NCBI GenBank assembly: GCA_014729935.1
Contig: WJJB01000456.1
Location: forward strand, 1-11,519
DNA from: Candidatus Bathyarchaeota archaeon
GTDB taxonomy: Archaea; Asgardarchaeota; Lokiarchaeia; Sigyniarchaeales; Sigyniarchaeaceae
Direction of reading: 5' to 3'
DNA: 11,519 bases
The position numbers and the translations under genes are program-made. This document shows, piece after piece, positions 1 to 7,190 of the stretch (within the stretch, counting starts at the first letter, position 1; every line of letters starts with the position of its first letter). Under the pieces are notes generated by a model, which was not told where the DNA came from, ran no database searches, and was given only the letters and a program-made list of their open reading frames with translations.

Positions 1-2982
1 GCTCACCGAGCCGCTGGCACCATAGAACGGGAAGCTACCGTCGGTGGGACCGAAACTGCTCACGATCCATGGAGGAGCTTCTTGGTGCGAAGCCTCGAAT
101 ACGTTATTGAGCTTGAAGCGATTGCGCACCCATTCCTTCGTTCCCTTGTTATTGGCATCATTTGCATCAGTGACATCGAAATCATCGAACACGTAACGCA
201 ACGTGAAGGGGATGACCGATCCACCCAAGCTTAGGCTCTGGGCGAACATGCCAAATTCATGCACGTTTTCGTCATTGGAATCCTTGAAGAAAAGCGCGAT
301 ATCCCTTTCATCACCAGCGGGAGGCTGGAACACGCCGTTATAATCCGACATGATTTCCTGTATCTCTTGGATTGGCTGGTAGATCCAGACGTTACCCGCG
401 TTGGGCACGTCCACCATCATCCAATCAGGTATGACGTTCACGTTGGAAGTTTCTGGACAATCAGGAATCGGGAAGTACGGGTTCGTGTAGGATTGAACTG
501 TCGTGTCACGCCATGATGCATACATGAGCCATCGCTCCCGTCTTCTTGCGTCGGGCCCGTTGAAGTCCCACCACGCGTGATAATCTTGCGTGTAGGACCC
601 TTGGGTATTAATTGGCGTGTAACCTTGCCCTGAATCGTCACCTTCATTCCCGTTGATGGTCAACGTGCGTGGCCACCACCCGGCAGGAGCATAAGCTGTT
701 TGATCCATCCAATCCCACGGTGCGTAATCGACCAGTACCGGGGCATTATCGGATGCAATTTGCTGGATGCCTGTGAAGAACGGGAAGTTATGATTCTGGA
801 TCCACGTTTGATCGTCTTGGAACAAGTCCATGCAATCAAATTGGGGCCACGTGCTGTCTTGGTAGCCAACACCCCCTCCCAGGTAAATCCGAGTGGTTGA
901 AGGCAAGCTATCGTCCAGCTGCATGCCCTTGAACCAGGCATGCATGTGCCACATGCTCCCGAGATCGTATTCGTGGATTTCAGGTGGTAACTGTACGAGC
1001 GGGTACGTATTGTTTACCAGCTCGAACATGTTTGGATACACCATGATGTCCTTTTGCTCATAGAACACGAAAGTTTCCACCACGCCATCAGCTGGCGAGT
1101 CCGCTAGCAAGTCAAGCAAGTCTGCATCGATGTCCCGGATCATTTCCAAGGTGATCGATGCAATTAAAGCCTGCGGTCTCTCCACGTATGCCATGACGGG
1201 ACCGTCAATGGTAGCCGTGCGACTCACGTAATTTCCATCGCCAAACACGTTTTGCTCCATTTCCAAGAACATGGGTTCCCAGCTGGCGCCATTATATCGA
1301 TGCATGGCACCGTCCTCGTAATGGAATCCTTGATTACTGCCCCAGGGACTCGGGTTCCCGTAACTATCAACCCACCTGTACCTGATGGCAATATCACCAG
1401 CATTTGGCGATGCGGGGAACGATGATGAATAATCGAACCACGCGGCTCCCCTGTTACCACCATTGGCGGGATCCCGCCAGCCGTGATTGACATCTGTGCG
1501 GTAATTTGGATGTGCAGTCTGGTCGGGATTACCTCGATGGTGGAAGAATCCAACATGGGTCGTGTAGTCATTGAATTCCCTCTCGTTCCGGTTCCCGCCA
1601 CCACCACTGGGATCCCCCGTGCTTGGTGCACCAACCGCGTACCACTGCCCTTCAGCCCCGTATTTCAATACAAGGCCGGTGTTAATCTCGGGATATGGCG
1701 TGCATGAAGCGAAGTAAAGCCATGCATCTGCATACACGAACTCTTTCGGGAATTGCTTGAAGATATTCGTGGGTTGGAGCCCCGGTAGGGTAATTTGCAG
1801 GTCATTGAACTGGTCGGCGTTATTTGGATTCACCTTCAACTGGTAGTTGCTACCGGTAATCTTCAGCTGTGCTTGATCGAAGCTCACCTGGTCGCTTTCT
1901 CCAGATGCAACGTAGGACAGCGAGTCACAGATCTTGCCCCCCAAGGCAGATGGCACTTGGTTCGTGTCATAATCTGCCTGGGCAACCGGTCCCGTTGCGA
2001 CATCCGTGGGATCGAAGTAAATATACACCCACGACTGACCGCCATCCACGGGATCGATTATGACCACTTCCCACCGGTTCGGCCACAGGTCTCGCCTGTA
2101 CCAGATACCTGATGCTTGTTCAACTTTGCGTCCATTCTTTGCCAAGAACATGAGTTCGTCATCGTAGTCAATGCAACCGCGCACCTGACTTGTGGTCGTG
2201 GGAGAACCTCCCCATGACTCCAAGCTTTGGGCGGCGTGGAATTCGGGCCAATTATTCATGACGCCTGCTTCTCCTGGAAGGAGCCCGCCTGTCGCGCCAG
2301 TATGATTCGCTGCGGGTCCATCAGGGAAGTACAGGGTTTCCAAGCCAGGATAAAACCTGGATGGAACGTAGCCCGGTTCCCACAACATTTCCTCGAGCAA
2401 GGCAGTTGGTCGTTCACCATTTGGGTAGCCACCACGCCTGCCAGAATCGATGTAATCGGTATCGCCAGTGATAACCCAGCGATATCCCTTCTCGTTAATC
2501 TGGAAGGAGGTCTCGTGCCATTGGTTATCGGCACCGTAGTAAGCTACTACCATCTCGTCAACGCCCAATCCCCACAGGGATCTGGCACCGCTGCCCTGAC
2601 CCCGAATCGCGGGGTCGAACATTTGAGCGATACCTTTCCTGTTTAGCGTCACGGGATACCCCTCACGAGTCAAGTTGGGATTCGACCCTGATGTCTTAAA
2701 CTCCGGAACTACCGGGGGTTTAATTGGAGGGTCATCACCGCCGTTATCGGATATGCCAAGATTCGCTGCAAACCCGATGGCAACGCCGCTGACACCAAAA
2801 AGAAGGAGGAGGCCGATGCCCCACTTTCTCTCGGAGATGTATCGCGTGATCGAGGAACGCGTGTTGTGTCTTCGACTAGGAACGGTCATGTTCTTAGCTT
2901 TTTTTCTCATTAAACCAGAGATGCCCGCGAGCGCTCCAAACGCGATGAGGGCGCCAAGCGCGAGCAAGCTAATTGCTAACAT
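1..2982 (-). CDS. Large membrane-anchored extracellular protein, C-terminus beyond window
   Basis: One reading frame stays open from an ATG at 2982 to base 1, giving 994 codons with no stop, so the gene continues past the left edge. The start is supported by a purine-rich GGAAAGG 11 bases upstream. Residues 2-25 are hydrophobic, residues 26-54 form a strongly basic loop (RKKAK, SRRHNTR), and residues 55-77 form a second hydrophobic segment. A Pro/Asp-rich linker (about 79-95) follows, then more than 900 polar residues rich in Trp, Tyr, Gly, Asp and Asn. The positive-inside rule puts the large part outside the cell. N-glycosylation sequons (NLT, NHT, NNT) are scattered through it. I do not recognise a family and see no catalytic motif; a surface-layer, adhesion or carbohydrate-binding role is only a guess. 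Met32 is an alternative start that would leave one membrane segment, but it has no ribosome binding site. The gene is divergent from the glycosyltransferase at 3214, so that enzyme might glycosylate surface proteins of this kind. Confidence 0.85.
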   Translation of the reverse strand, partial: MLAISLLALGALIAFGALAGISGLMRKKAKNMTVPSRRHNTRSSITRYISERKWGIGLLLLFGVSGVAIGFAANLGISDNGGDDPPIKPPVVPEFKTSGSNPNLTREGYPVTLNRKGIAQMFDPAIRGQGSGARSLWGLGVDEMVVAYYGADNQWHETSFQINEKGYRWVITGDTDYIDSGRRGGYPNGERPTALLEEMLWEPGYVPSRFYPGLETLYFPDGPAANHTGATGGLLPGEAGVMNNWPEFHAAQSLESWGGSPTTTSQVRGCIDYDDELMFLAKNGRKVEQASGIWYRRDLWPNRWEVVIIDPVDGGQSWVYIYFDPTDVATGPVAQADYDTNQVPSALGGKICDSLSYVASGESDQVSFDQAQLKITGSNYQLKVNPNNADQFNDLQITLPGLQPTNIFKQFPKEFVYADAWLYFASCTPYPEINTGLVLKYGAEGQWYAVGAPSTGDPSGGGGNRNEREFNDYTTHVGFFHHRGNPDQTAHPNYRTDVNHGWRDPANGGNRGAAWFDYSSSFPASPNAGDIAIRYRWVDSYGNPSPWGSNQGFHYEDGAMHRYNGASWEPMFLEMEQNVFGDGNYVSRTATIDGPVMAYVERPQALIASITLEMIRDIDADLLDLLADSPADGVVETFVFYEQKDIMVYPNMFELVNNTYPLVQLPPEIHEYDLGSMWHMHAWFKGMQLDDSLPSTTRIYLGGGVGYQDSTWPQFDCMDLFQDDQTWIQNHNFPFFTGIQQIASDNAPVLVDYAPWDWMDQTAYAPAGWWPRTLTINGNEGDDSGQGYTPINTQGSYTQDYHAWWDFNGPDARRRERWLMYASWRDTTVQSYTNPYFPIPDCPETSNVNVIPDWMMVDVPNAGNVWIYQPIQEIQEIMSDYNGVFQPPAGDERDIALFFKDSNDENVHEFGMFAQSLSLGGSVIPFTLRYVFDDFDVTDANDANNKGTKEWVRNRFKLNNVFEASHQEAPPWIVSSFGPTDGSFPFYGASGSVS

Positions 2983-2990
2983 TGTTTTAC

Positions 2991-3001
2991 AAACCTTTCC
3001 T
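2991..3001 (-). promoter_or_regulatory. Ribosome binding site of the large surface protein gene
   Basis: On the minus strand the purine run AAGGAAAGG ends 11 bases before the ATG at 2982. It is a modest Shine-Dalgarno match and favours this ATG over the later Met32 codon, which has none. Confidence 0.45.
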
Positions 3002-3015
3002 TTGTGTGTCTCTTG

Positions 3016-3041
3016 CCAGCCCGGATAGATCGATGGGCTGG
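3016..3041 (-). promoter_or_regulatory. GC-rich hairpin in the leader of the surface protein gene
   Basis: CCAGCCC (3016-3022) and GGGCTGG (3035-3041) form a perfect 7-bp, nearly all-GC stem around a 12-base loop. It lies 34-59 bases upstream of the ATG at 2982. A TTTAAG-like box on the minus strand at about 3047-3057 could be the promoter, which would put the hairpin at or near the 5' end of the transcript. It could act as an operator, an mRNA-stabilising element or an attenuator; the sequence does not say which. Confidence 0.4.
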
Positions 3042-3109
3042 TCTTGCCTTAAATCACTTCTTAGACTAGCTCTATATCAACGTGATATGTTCATTGCATA
3101 GTACATGGA

Positions 3110-3133
3110 CATCCCCCGTTTAGCGACGGGATG
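3110..3133. repeat. Imperfect hairpin resembling IS200/IS605-type end
   Basis: CAT plus CCCGT on the left pairs with ACGGG plus ATG on the right, giving 8 bp with a two-C bulge and a TTAGCG loop. C-rich/G-rich hairpins with short TTA-containing loops are common at the ends of IS200/IS605-family elements and their TnpB derivatives. No transposase or TnpB reading frame accompanies it here. It may be a remnant, a terminator-like structure or chance. Confidence 0.25.
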
Positions 3134-3169
3134 ATGCTCCATTCTCAACACGTCTCTGATAAAGACAAG

Positions 3170-3200
3170 TCATATTTCTCGAGGAGATGTATATATAGCT
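3170..3200 (+). promoter_or_regulatory. Candidate archaeal promoter for the glycosyltransferase
   Basis: The run TATATATA (3190-3197) is preceded by purine-rich GAGGAGA, as in an archaeal BRE plus TATA box. Transcription would be expected to start near 3218-3221, slightly inside the annotated start at 3214. That conflict means either a second AT-rich box (CATATTTC, 3171-3178) is used, or translation really begins at ATG 3301/3304. Confidence 0.4.
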
Positions 3201-3213
3201 TTTGTGATGCAAA

Positions 3214-4821
3214 ATGGTGAAAACCTCCACTCATCAGTGGTACCTACCGTTGTTTGCCTTTGCGAAGCTTTTTAAAGACTGCCAAGCCTTCCCACCGTGG
3301 ATGATGGAAACTATTGATGCATCGGGGGATTCACCCCATGAGAGTGAATCCAGGCTGGTGAAGGCATGGAGGTTCATCAAGGGTACCGTGCGAAAGTATT
3401 CCATCTTTTTCATCCTGTATGGGAATGCACTACTCATAATGGCAGCACTCTACGTCATGCTCGCACCGGGACTCATGGATAGTCTCTCTCCCATCAACAA
3501 GGAAAGCGTTCTCAATCAAATATCTGCCACGTATTTCCTTGGAACGTGGGTATTTATCTATCCTTTCATTCTTGAACTTGATGTCAAGATCAGCAAGCCA
3601 ATCAAGATAGTGTATTGGGGGACCTTCATTAAGATCCTTGCCATCATCGTGATGGAAATGCTCAATATCTTTCCAGGATATAACAACTTCGACACGGATT
3701 ACACGTATGGCATGCGGTACGTCGATCCATCTCTCGAAAGCGAGATATATTATCCCCCGGGAACCTCATTGTATCTCGCGTTCATGTTCCTTATTAATCC
3801 CGGCAAAAGCACGCTCCTGTTCAGGTTGGTGAACCTGGCTTGGGAAACGGGGACCTTTCTCGTGGTATTCGAGATTGCCAGGACGAAGCGCATTAAGAAA
3901 TCTCGAAGAGCGGGGAACACGCTTTTATTCCTCACCTTCTCGGCAACCTGGGTTTTCACCAACTTGATCCACTCGAAATTCGACATGTTCGGGATATTCA
4001 TGTCCATGGTGGGAGTTTATTTCGTAATATGCAAGAAATGGTGGCTCAGTGCGCCATTTCTCGTGTTTGCCGGGTTTTTCAAGATATATTCTTTCCTTTG
4101 GATTATTGGAATCTTGGTCGTATTAATGAAACAAAAGGATTGGAATTCGTTCAAGCATTTCACCTTGGGATCCATCCTTTCAGCGACGTTATTTCTCGCC
4201 CTCTTCACGCTGATAGAGGGATTTGCCTTCGTTGAGAATTTATTAACCTTCGGGTGGCATTTCACGGTTTGGGAAGACCTGTACAATCTCAATTGGAGTT
4301 ATTACTTGAAATATCTCGTTATTCCCGGGTTGAATTTCCTCCCACCGGTCCTGATCGTCGCGGCAATCTTGTGGTACCTGTACAGGTACCAGCGAGGAAT
4401 AACGCTCCAGATGTTTGCAAATATCACTATCATCCTCTTGCTGCTCTACCCGTCCGTGAATTTCCATTATCTCGTGTGGATCGTGCCGATTCTCGCTCTC
4501 ACCTACCAGGATTACAAGGTGCAATTTTCCAGGGCTACGCTTGTATACGAGGTGATTCACGTGGGCATCGATATGCATTCATTTTGCTGGTTCTTCCTTT
4601 TCGGTCTCCAGAAATACGTTGCAGTAGATAACCCGCTAATCACCTATCCCGCGAGCTACCCCGCGTGGTTGGCAATTCGCTTCATCACCATCCTTCCTTT
4701 CCTGATCGGGCTCCTTTATTACATGAACCGGGATCCAACGGCCCTGGGTATGACTGCCATCCAAGACTCTTCGATCGACTCAAGCAAGCAATCCCAGACC
4801 ATCAAGAATCTCGACGCTTGA
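3214..4821 (+). CDS. Polytopic GT-C family glycosyltransferase (GT87/mannosyltransferase-like)
   Basis: A 535-residue integral membrane protein with about 10-13 hydrophobic segments between residues 62 and 503. Features typical of lipid-phosphate-sugar-dependent GT-C enzymes are visible: acidic residues in the first large loop (D160, D162), a YYPPG motif (179-183), KFDMFG (255-260) before a membrane span, the segment AGFFKIYSFLW with K290, and NFHYLVWIVP (416-425). In this superfamily an acidic loop residue serves in catalysis and dolichyl-phosphate sugars are the usual donors, so the likely role is adding a hexose to a lipid-linked glycan, glycoprotein or surface polymer on the outer face of the membrane. 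Donor and acceptor cannot be read from the sequence. The first 60 residues are soluble and lack a good ribosome binding site; starts at Met30 or Met31 (3301, 3304) are possible. The 3' end overlaps the convergent Cys-rich gene by 20 bases. Confidence 0.85.
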   Translation: MVKTSTHQWYLPLFAFAKLFKDCQAFPPWMMETIDASGDSPHESESRLVKAWRFIKGTVRKYSIFFILYGNALLIMAALYVMLAPGLMDSLSPINKESVLNQISATYFLGTWVFIYPFILELDVKISKPIKIVYWGTFIKILAIIVMEMLNIFPGYNNFDTDYTYGMRYVDPSLESEIYYPPGTSLYLAFMFLINPGKSTLLFRLVNLAWETGTFLVVFEIARTKRIKKSRRAGNTLLFLTFSATWVFTNLIHSKFDMFGIFMSMVGVYFVICKKWWLSAPFLVFAGFFKIYSFLWIIGILVVLMKQKDWNSFKHFTLGSILSATLFLALFTLIEGFAFVENLLTFGWHFTVWEDLYNLNWSYYLKYLVIPGLNFLPPVLIVAAILWYLYRYQRGITLQMFANITIILLLLYPSVNFHYLVWIVPILALTYQDYKVQFSRATLVYEVIHVGIDMHSFCWFFLFGLQKYVAVDNPLITYPASYPAWLAIRFITILPFLIGLLYYMNRDPTALGMTAIQDSSIDSSKQSQTIKNLDA

Positions 4822-5923
4822 TGCCATGCTGCACCCTGCAGTCAATTGACGAGCAGCTACACCCGATGTCTTGTTCTTTATCAATGCCGCCGAACATGGC
4901 GAGGGAACCCACCATGCTATCCAAAGCGGAAGGACACAAGTGAGAGGTTTCACCAAATCTTACCTTGGTTCCAATATTGATTCCCCGGGGGCACGTTCCG
5001 GAAACTCCCGATACGACAGTCCACACCGATCTCCAGATCACGTCCTGGGGGAACTTTGCCAGCTGGAGTAGTTTCTCTAGAAGCTTCAAATAAGGGGCTC
5101 CACGTGAGAGCTGGCGCGTGATGCAGGCGTGAATGCTAGCTTCCACACCTGGACACGAGAATTCCTGTTTTTTATCCGGGAACCCGCCATAAAGCATCCC
5201 CAAGAGCGTGGGATATAATGCATGGGATGCCATGATGCACCCAAGCGGTTCCATGGTGGTAAGAGGGTGCTCACGTTTTTTCCTTGGATAACGACACGTG
5301 CGTTTCATTCCCGGGATGAACACAACTGGATCCCTTCCGCGGATTTGCCGTTCCAACATGCAGGGAGAGATCGTGCAATCAGCATCCATATTCACGCCAT
5401 CACCAGCCCAATTGGTATCAGGATTACTGGAACTTGAGGTTCCTTTGGTAACTTCATTACCTCCAAGAACCAGTGCAACCGTACATGATGCTGAGCCATC
5501 AAGCAGGGAGAATATCCCGTTACCCCTTCCCACGGAACGGATGAAATTCATGAATGGAAAGCTTAAATCCAGGATTTCCAAGTGCCGGTGGGAAATCCCC
5601 TTGATGATGACATGATCCCCCTTGGAGTGACACGGGCATGATTCCTTAGCTTCCAAGAACGATACTTCGAACGCATCATGGCCTATATTGGTTATCCTCA
5701 TGGCTACGAGTCCCACAGGACACATGGCAGTTACCACGTTCGATTGCACCTCCCACGGGAAACGAGCGCCCGCCATGAATGCAAGCATGTACGGTAATGC
5801 CACGTGGAGGGCGGATGGACATAATTTCTTCTCACCGTGATTGAACTGGACGGTCGTTCCTTCCTCCTTGATCAGGAAGTCGTTCCACGATATGTTGCAC
5901 GCAGGATAGTTCCCGAGTTTCAT
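4802..5923 (-). CDS. Cys-rich protein with four tandem TIGR04076-like domains
   Basis: 373 residues and 17 cysteines. Segment 1 (about 1-83) matches the TIGR04076 pattern as I remember it: LCPSALHVALPYMLAF, then GARFPWE, then MCPVG and a final hydrophobic strand. Segment 4 (about 300-368) has GTCPRGINIGTKVRF, LCPSALDSM and FGG. Segment 3 (about 178-275) has GCIMASHALYPTLL, YGG and SCPG. Segment 2 (about 84-158) is weaker, with SCPCHSKGDHVIIKG and FPFMNF. TIGR04076 proteins are usually single domains of about 90 residues with no known function. The ATG at 5923 is chosen because GAGGG lies 12 bases upstream; an in-frame TTG at 5935 directly abuts that GAGGG and is less likely. The gene starts 25 bases after the stop of the radical SAM gene, so the two are probably one operon. 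The conserved cysteines could bind a metal or be modified by the neighbouring enzymes; this is inference. Its tail overlaps the convergent glycosyltransferase gene. Confidence 0.65.
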   Translation of the reverse strand: MKLGNYPACNISWNDFLIKEEGTTVQFNHGEKKLCPSALHVALPYMLAFMAGARFPWEVQSNVVTAMCPVGLVAMRITNIGHDAFEVSFLEAKESCPCHSKGDHVIIKGISHRHLEILDLSFPFMNFIRSVGRGNGIFSLLDGSASCTVALVLGGNEVTKGTSSSSNPDTNWAGDGVNMDADCTISPCMLERQIRGRDPVVFIPGMKRTCRYPRKKREHPLTTMEPLGCIMASHALYPTLLGMLYGGFPDKKQEFSCPGVEASIHACITRQLSRGAPYLKLLEKLLQLAKFPQDVIWRSVWTVVSGVSGTCPRGINIGTKVRFGETSHLCPSALDSMVGSLAMFGGIDKEQDIGCSCSSIDCRVQHGIKRRDS

Positions 5924-5948
5924 CTTTTTTTTCAACCCTCGGCAAGGC

Positions 5949-7028
5949 TCACCTTCTCCCGAAGAATGTTTGCAAGCCTAGTAGTATGCTATTGGTTCGG
6001 ATGTTGACGATATCGTTGAATTCCACGTACTGGATGTATGCGCAGGATCCGCATTGAGTACTTGCGAGGTGTTCCCATGCTGCTTGCAATCCAACATTCT
6101 TGTAGTTCAGCCCATTATGAATTCCCTTGCATATACACGGGTAAACGATACCTTCACTATCGATGTACATCGCTCGATCTCCTGCATGGCATGCCTTGAC
6201 TTGCCATCCTGCTCCTTGAGACTCCAAGATTTCTTTTTTGGGCATTACATGTTGTTGAGACGGCCACTGGATGATATATTCCATGGCGCTCACGGTATTA
6301 TATACCGGGTAACCACGTCGCTTGCAATCCAATACCATCTTCCAGAAGGATTTCATGCCATCCATATCAAGAAGAAAACTTGATTCGCCAGGCATTCCCG
6401 ATGGAATGGGACTTGAAAATCCGAACGTGGTCCCATGGCGTCTAGCGATGGCAGCAAGGTGGTTTATAGTATCGATGTTTGCAGATTGCTTGGTGACCAC
6501 GGCATGCACGCGAGTGGGAATCCCGGCACGTGTAACTGCGTTCAAGCCTTGGATGGTTTTCTGGTAGGTTCCCTTTCCGCGCATCAGGTCATTCACTGCC
6601 TTGGGGCCGTCCAAACTAACGCAGGTGAGATCAACATTCTTGACATCATCAAGCCGTTGTGCCAACAAGGTACCATTCGTGACTAGTTCGCATAGCATGT
6701 TCTTTTTCTTGATGTGCTGAATGAGCGCACCAATATCATCCCTGAGCAATGGTTCCCCACCGAGCAGCACGATCCACCTAGTTCCCATGTCATGCAGGTT
6801 ATTCACCAGGTTAAATAATTCTCGGGTGGAGAAATCCCGTGATGGCGTGTCGAACCGGTTATTGGGGTTGGAATAGCAGTACTTGCAACGCATGTTGCAC
6901 CTGTTGGTCACGTGAAGCGATACAATGATGGGGGTTCTCTTTCTTGCTAGCTTGGACCAAGTGATGCTTGCACCAAGCCGTATCAATGAAGGAAGCGTCT
7001 TCACCATCTTGCGCAGGTTCAGCTGCAT
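5949..7028 (-). CDS. Radical SAM protein with SPASM/twitch-like C-terminus (copy 1)
   Basis: 359 residues. The radical SAM cluster motif CNMRCKYC supplies C44, C48 and C51, followed by GGEP (90-93) for SAM binding and VSLDGP (137-142) in the barrel. The C-terminal part has C280, C298, C326 and C329 (CxxC), enough for one auxiliary 4Fe-4S cluster as in twitch or SPASM enzymes; C300 is extra. Enzymes of this group carry out C-C, C-S or other radical modifications on peptides, cofactors and sometimes lipids; the substrate here is unknown. The last 20 residues (NSILLGLQTFFGRR) are amphipathic and may touch the membrane. The ATG has a strong GGGAGG five bases upstream. The gene precedes the Cys-rich gene in a probable operon and is divergent from the B12-radical SAM gene at 7181. 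Residues 111-147 are encoded by DNA almost identical to that in copy 2. Confidence 0.93.
   Translation of the reverse strand: MQLNLRKMVKTLPSLIRLGASITWSKLARKRTPIIVSLHVTNRCNMRCKYCYSNPNNRFDTPSRDFSTRELFNLVNNLHDMGTRWIVLLGGEPLLRDDIGALIQHIKKKNMLCELVTNGTLLAQRLDDVKNVDLTCVSLDGPKAVNDLMRGKGTYQKTIQGLNAVTRAGIPTRVHAVVTKQSANIDTINHLAAIARRHGTTFGFSSPIPSGMPGESSFLLDMDGMKSFWKMVLDCKRRGYPVYNTVSAMEYIIQWPSQQHVMPKKEILESQGAGWQVKACHAGDRAMYIDSEGIVYPCICKGIHNGLNYKNVGLQAAWEHLASTQCGSCAYIQYVEFNDIVNIRTNSILLGLQTFFGRR
6589..6698. repeat. 110-bp near-identical tract shared by the two SPASM genes (copy 1)
   Basis: This segment matches 9283-9392 at 108 of 110 positions, in the same orientation; both differences are silent. It encodes residues 111-147 of radical SAM copy 1. 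Flanking DNA and protein are much less alike, so the tract looks like gene conversion, not uniform recent duplication. Confidence 0.85.
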
Positions 7029-7033
7029 GAATG

Positions 7034-7039
7034 CCTCCC
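7034..7039 (-). promoter_or_regulatory. Strong Shine-Dalgarno of radical SAM copy 1
   Basis: GGGAGG on the minus strand lies five bases before the ATG at 7028. It is the clearest ribosome binding site in the window and fixes that start. A GATATTTG box further upstream (about 7080-7088) could be its TATA element, giving a leader of about 30 bases. Confidence 0.6.
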
Positions 7040-7147
7040 GTATATTCTACCTTAACGCCCTTATTTACTTGACGGCGTGCAAATATCCGGGTGACTTGGA
7101 TGTGCTTGATAGAATGGAACGGGACTGCCATGATGGACAAGCAAACC

Positions 7148-7157
7148 TTTTTTTAAG
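7148..7157 (+). promoter_or_regulatory. TATA-like box for a leaderless transcript
   Basis: TTTTTTTAAG lies about 28 bases upstream of the ATG at 7181, the distance expected between an archaeal TATA box and the transcription start. No Shine-Dalgarno sequence precedes this ATG, so a leaderless mRNA starting at or next to the A of ATG is likely. Confidence 0.5.
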
Positions 7158-7171
7158 CTTGAACACCGTAC

Positions 7172-7190
7172 CAACTCGAAATGCGAGTTG
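7172..7190 (+). promoter_or_regulatory. 7-bp inverted repeat with the start codon in its loop
   Basis: CAACTCG (7172-7178) and CGAGTTG (7184-7190) are perfectly complementary, and the five bases between them, AAATG, contain the start codon (7181-7183). If the mRNA has a leader, this hairpin would present or hide the start; if it is leaderless, the palindrome straddles the transcription start and could be a repressor operator. Confidence 0.5.

Noticed and set aside
259..3028. Several short reading frames on both strands between 259 and 3028, including a 117-codon one at 2675-3028 (+)
   Set aside because: All overlap the single minus-strand frame that is open from 2982 to base 1 and has membrane segments and coherent composition; the short ones show no recognisable protein features.
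4871..5615. Plus-strand frames opposite the Cys-rich gene
   Set aside because: They have no recognisable motifs, while the minus frame has repeated CP, FPWE-type and GG motifs and sits in an operon.
6054..6686. Plus-strand frames opposite radical SAM copy 1
   Set aside because: Antisense shadows of a gene with complete catalytic motifs and a strong ribosome binding site.
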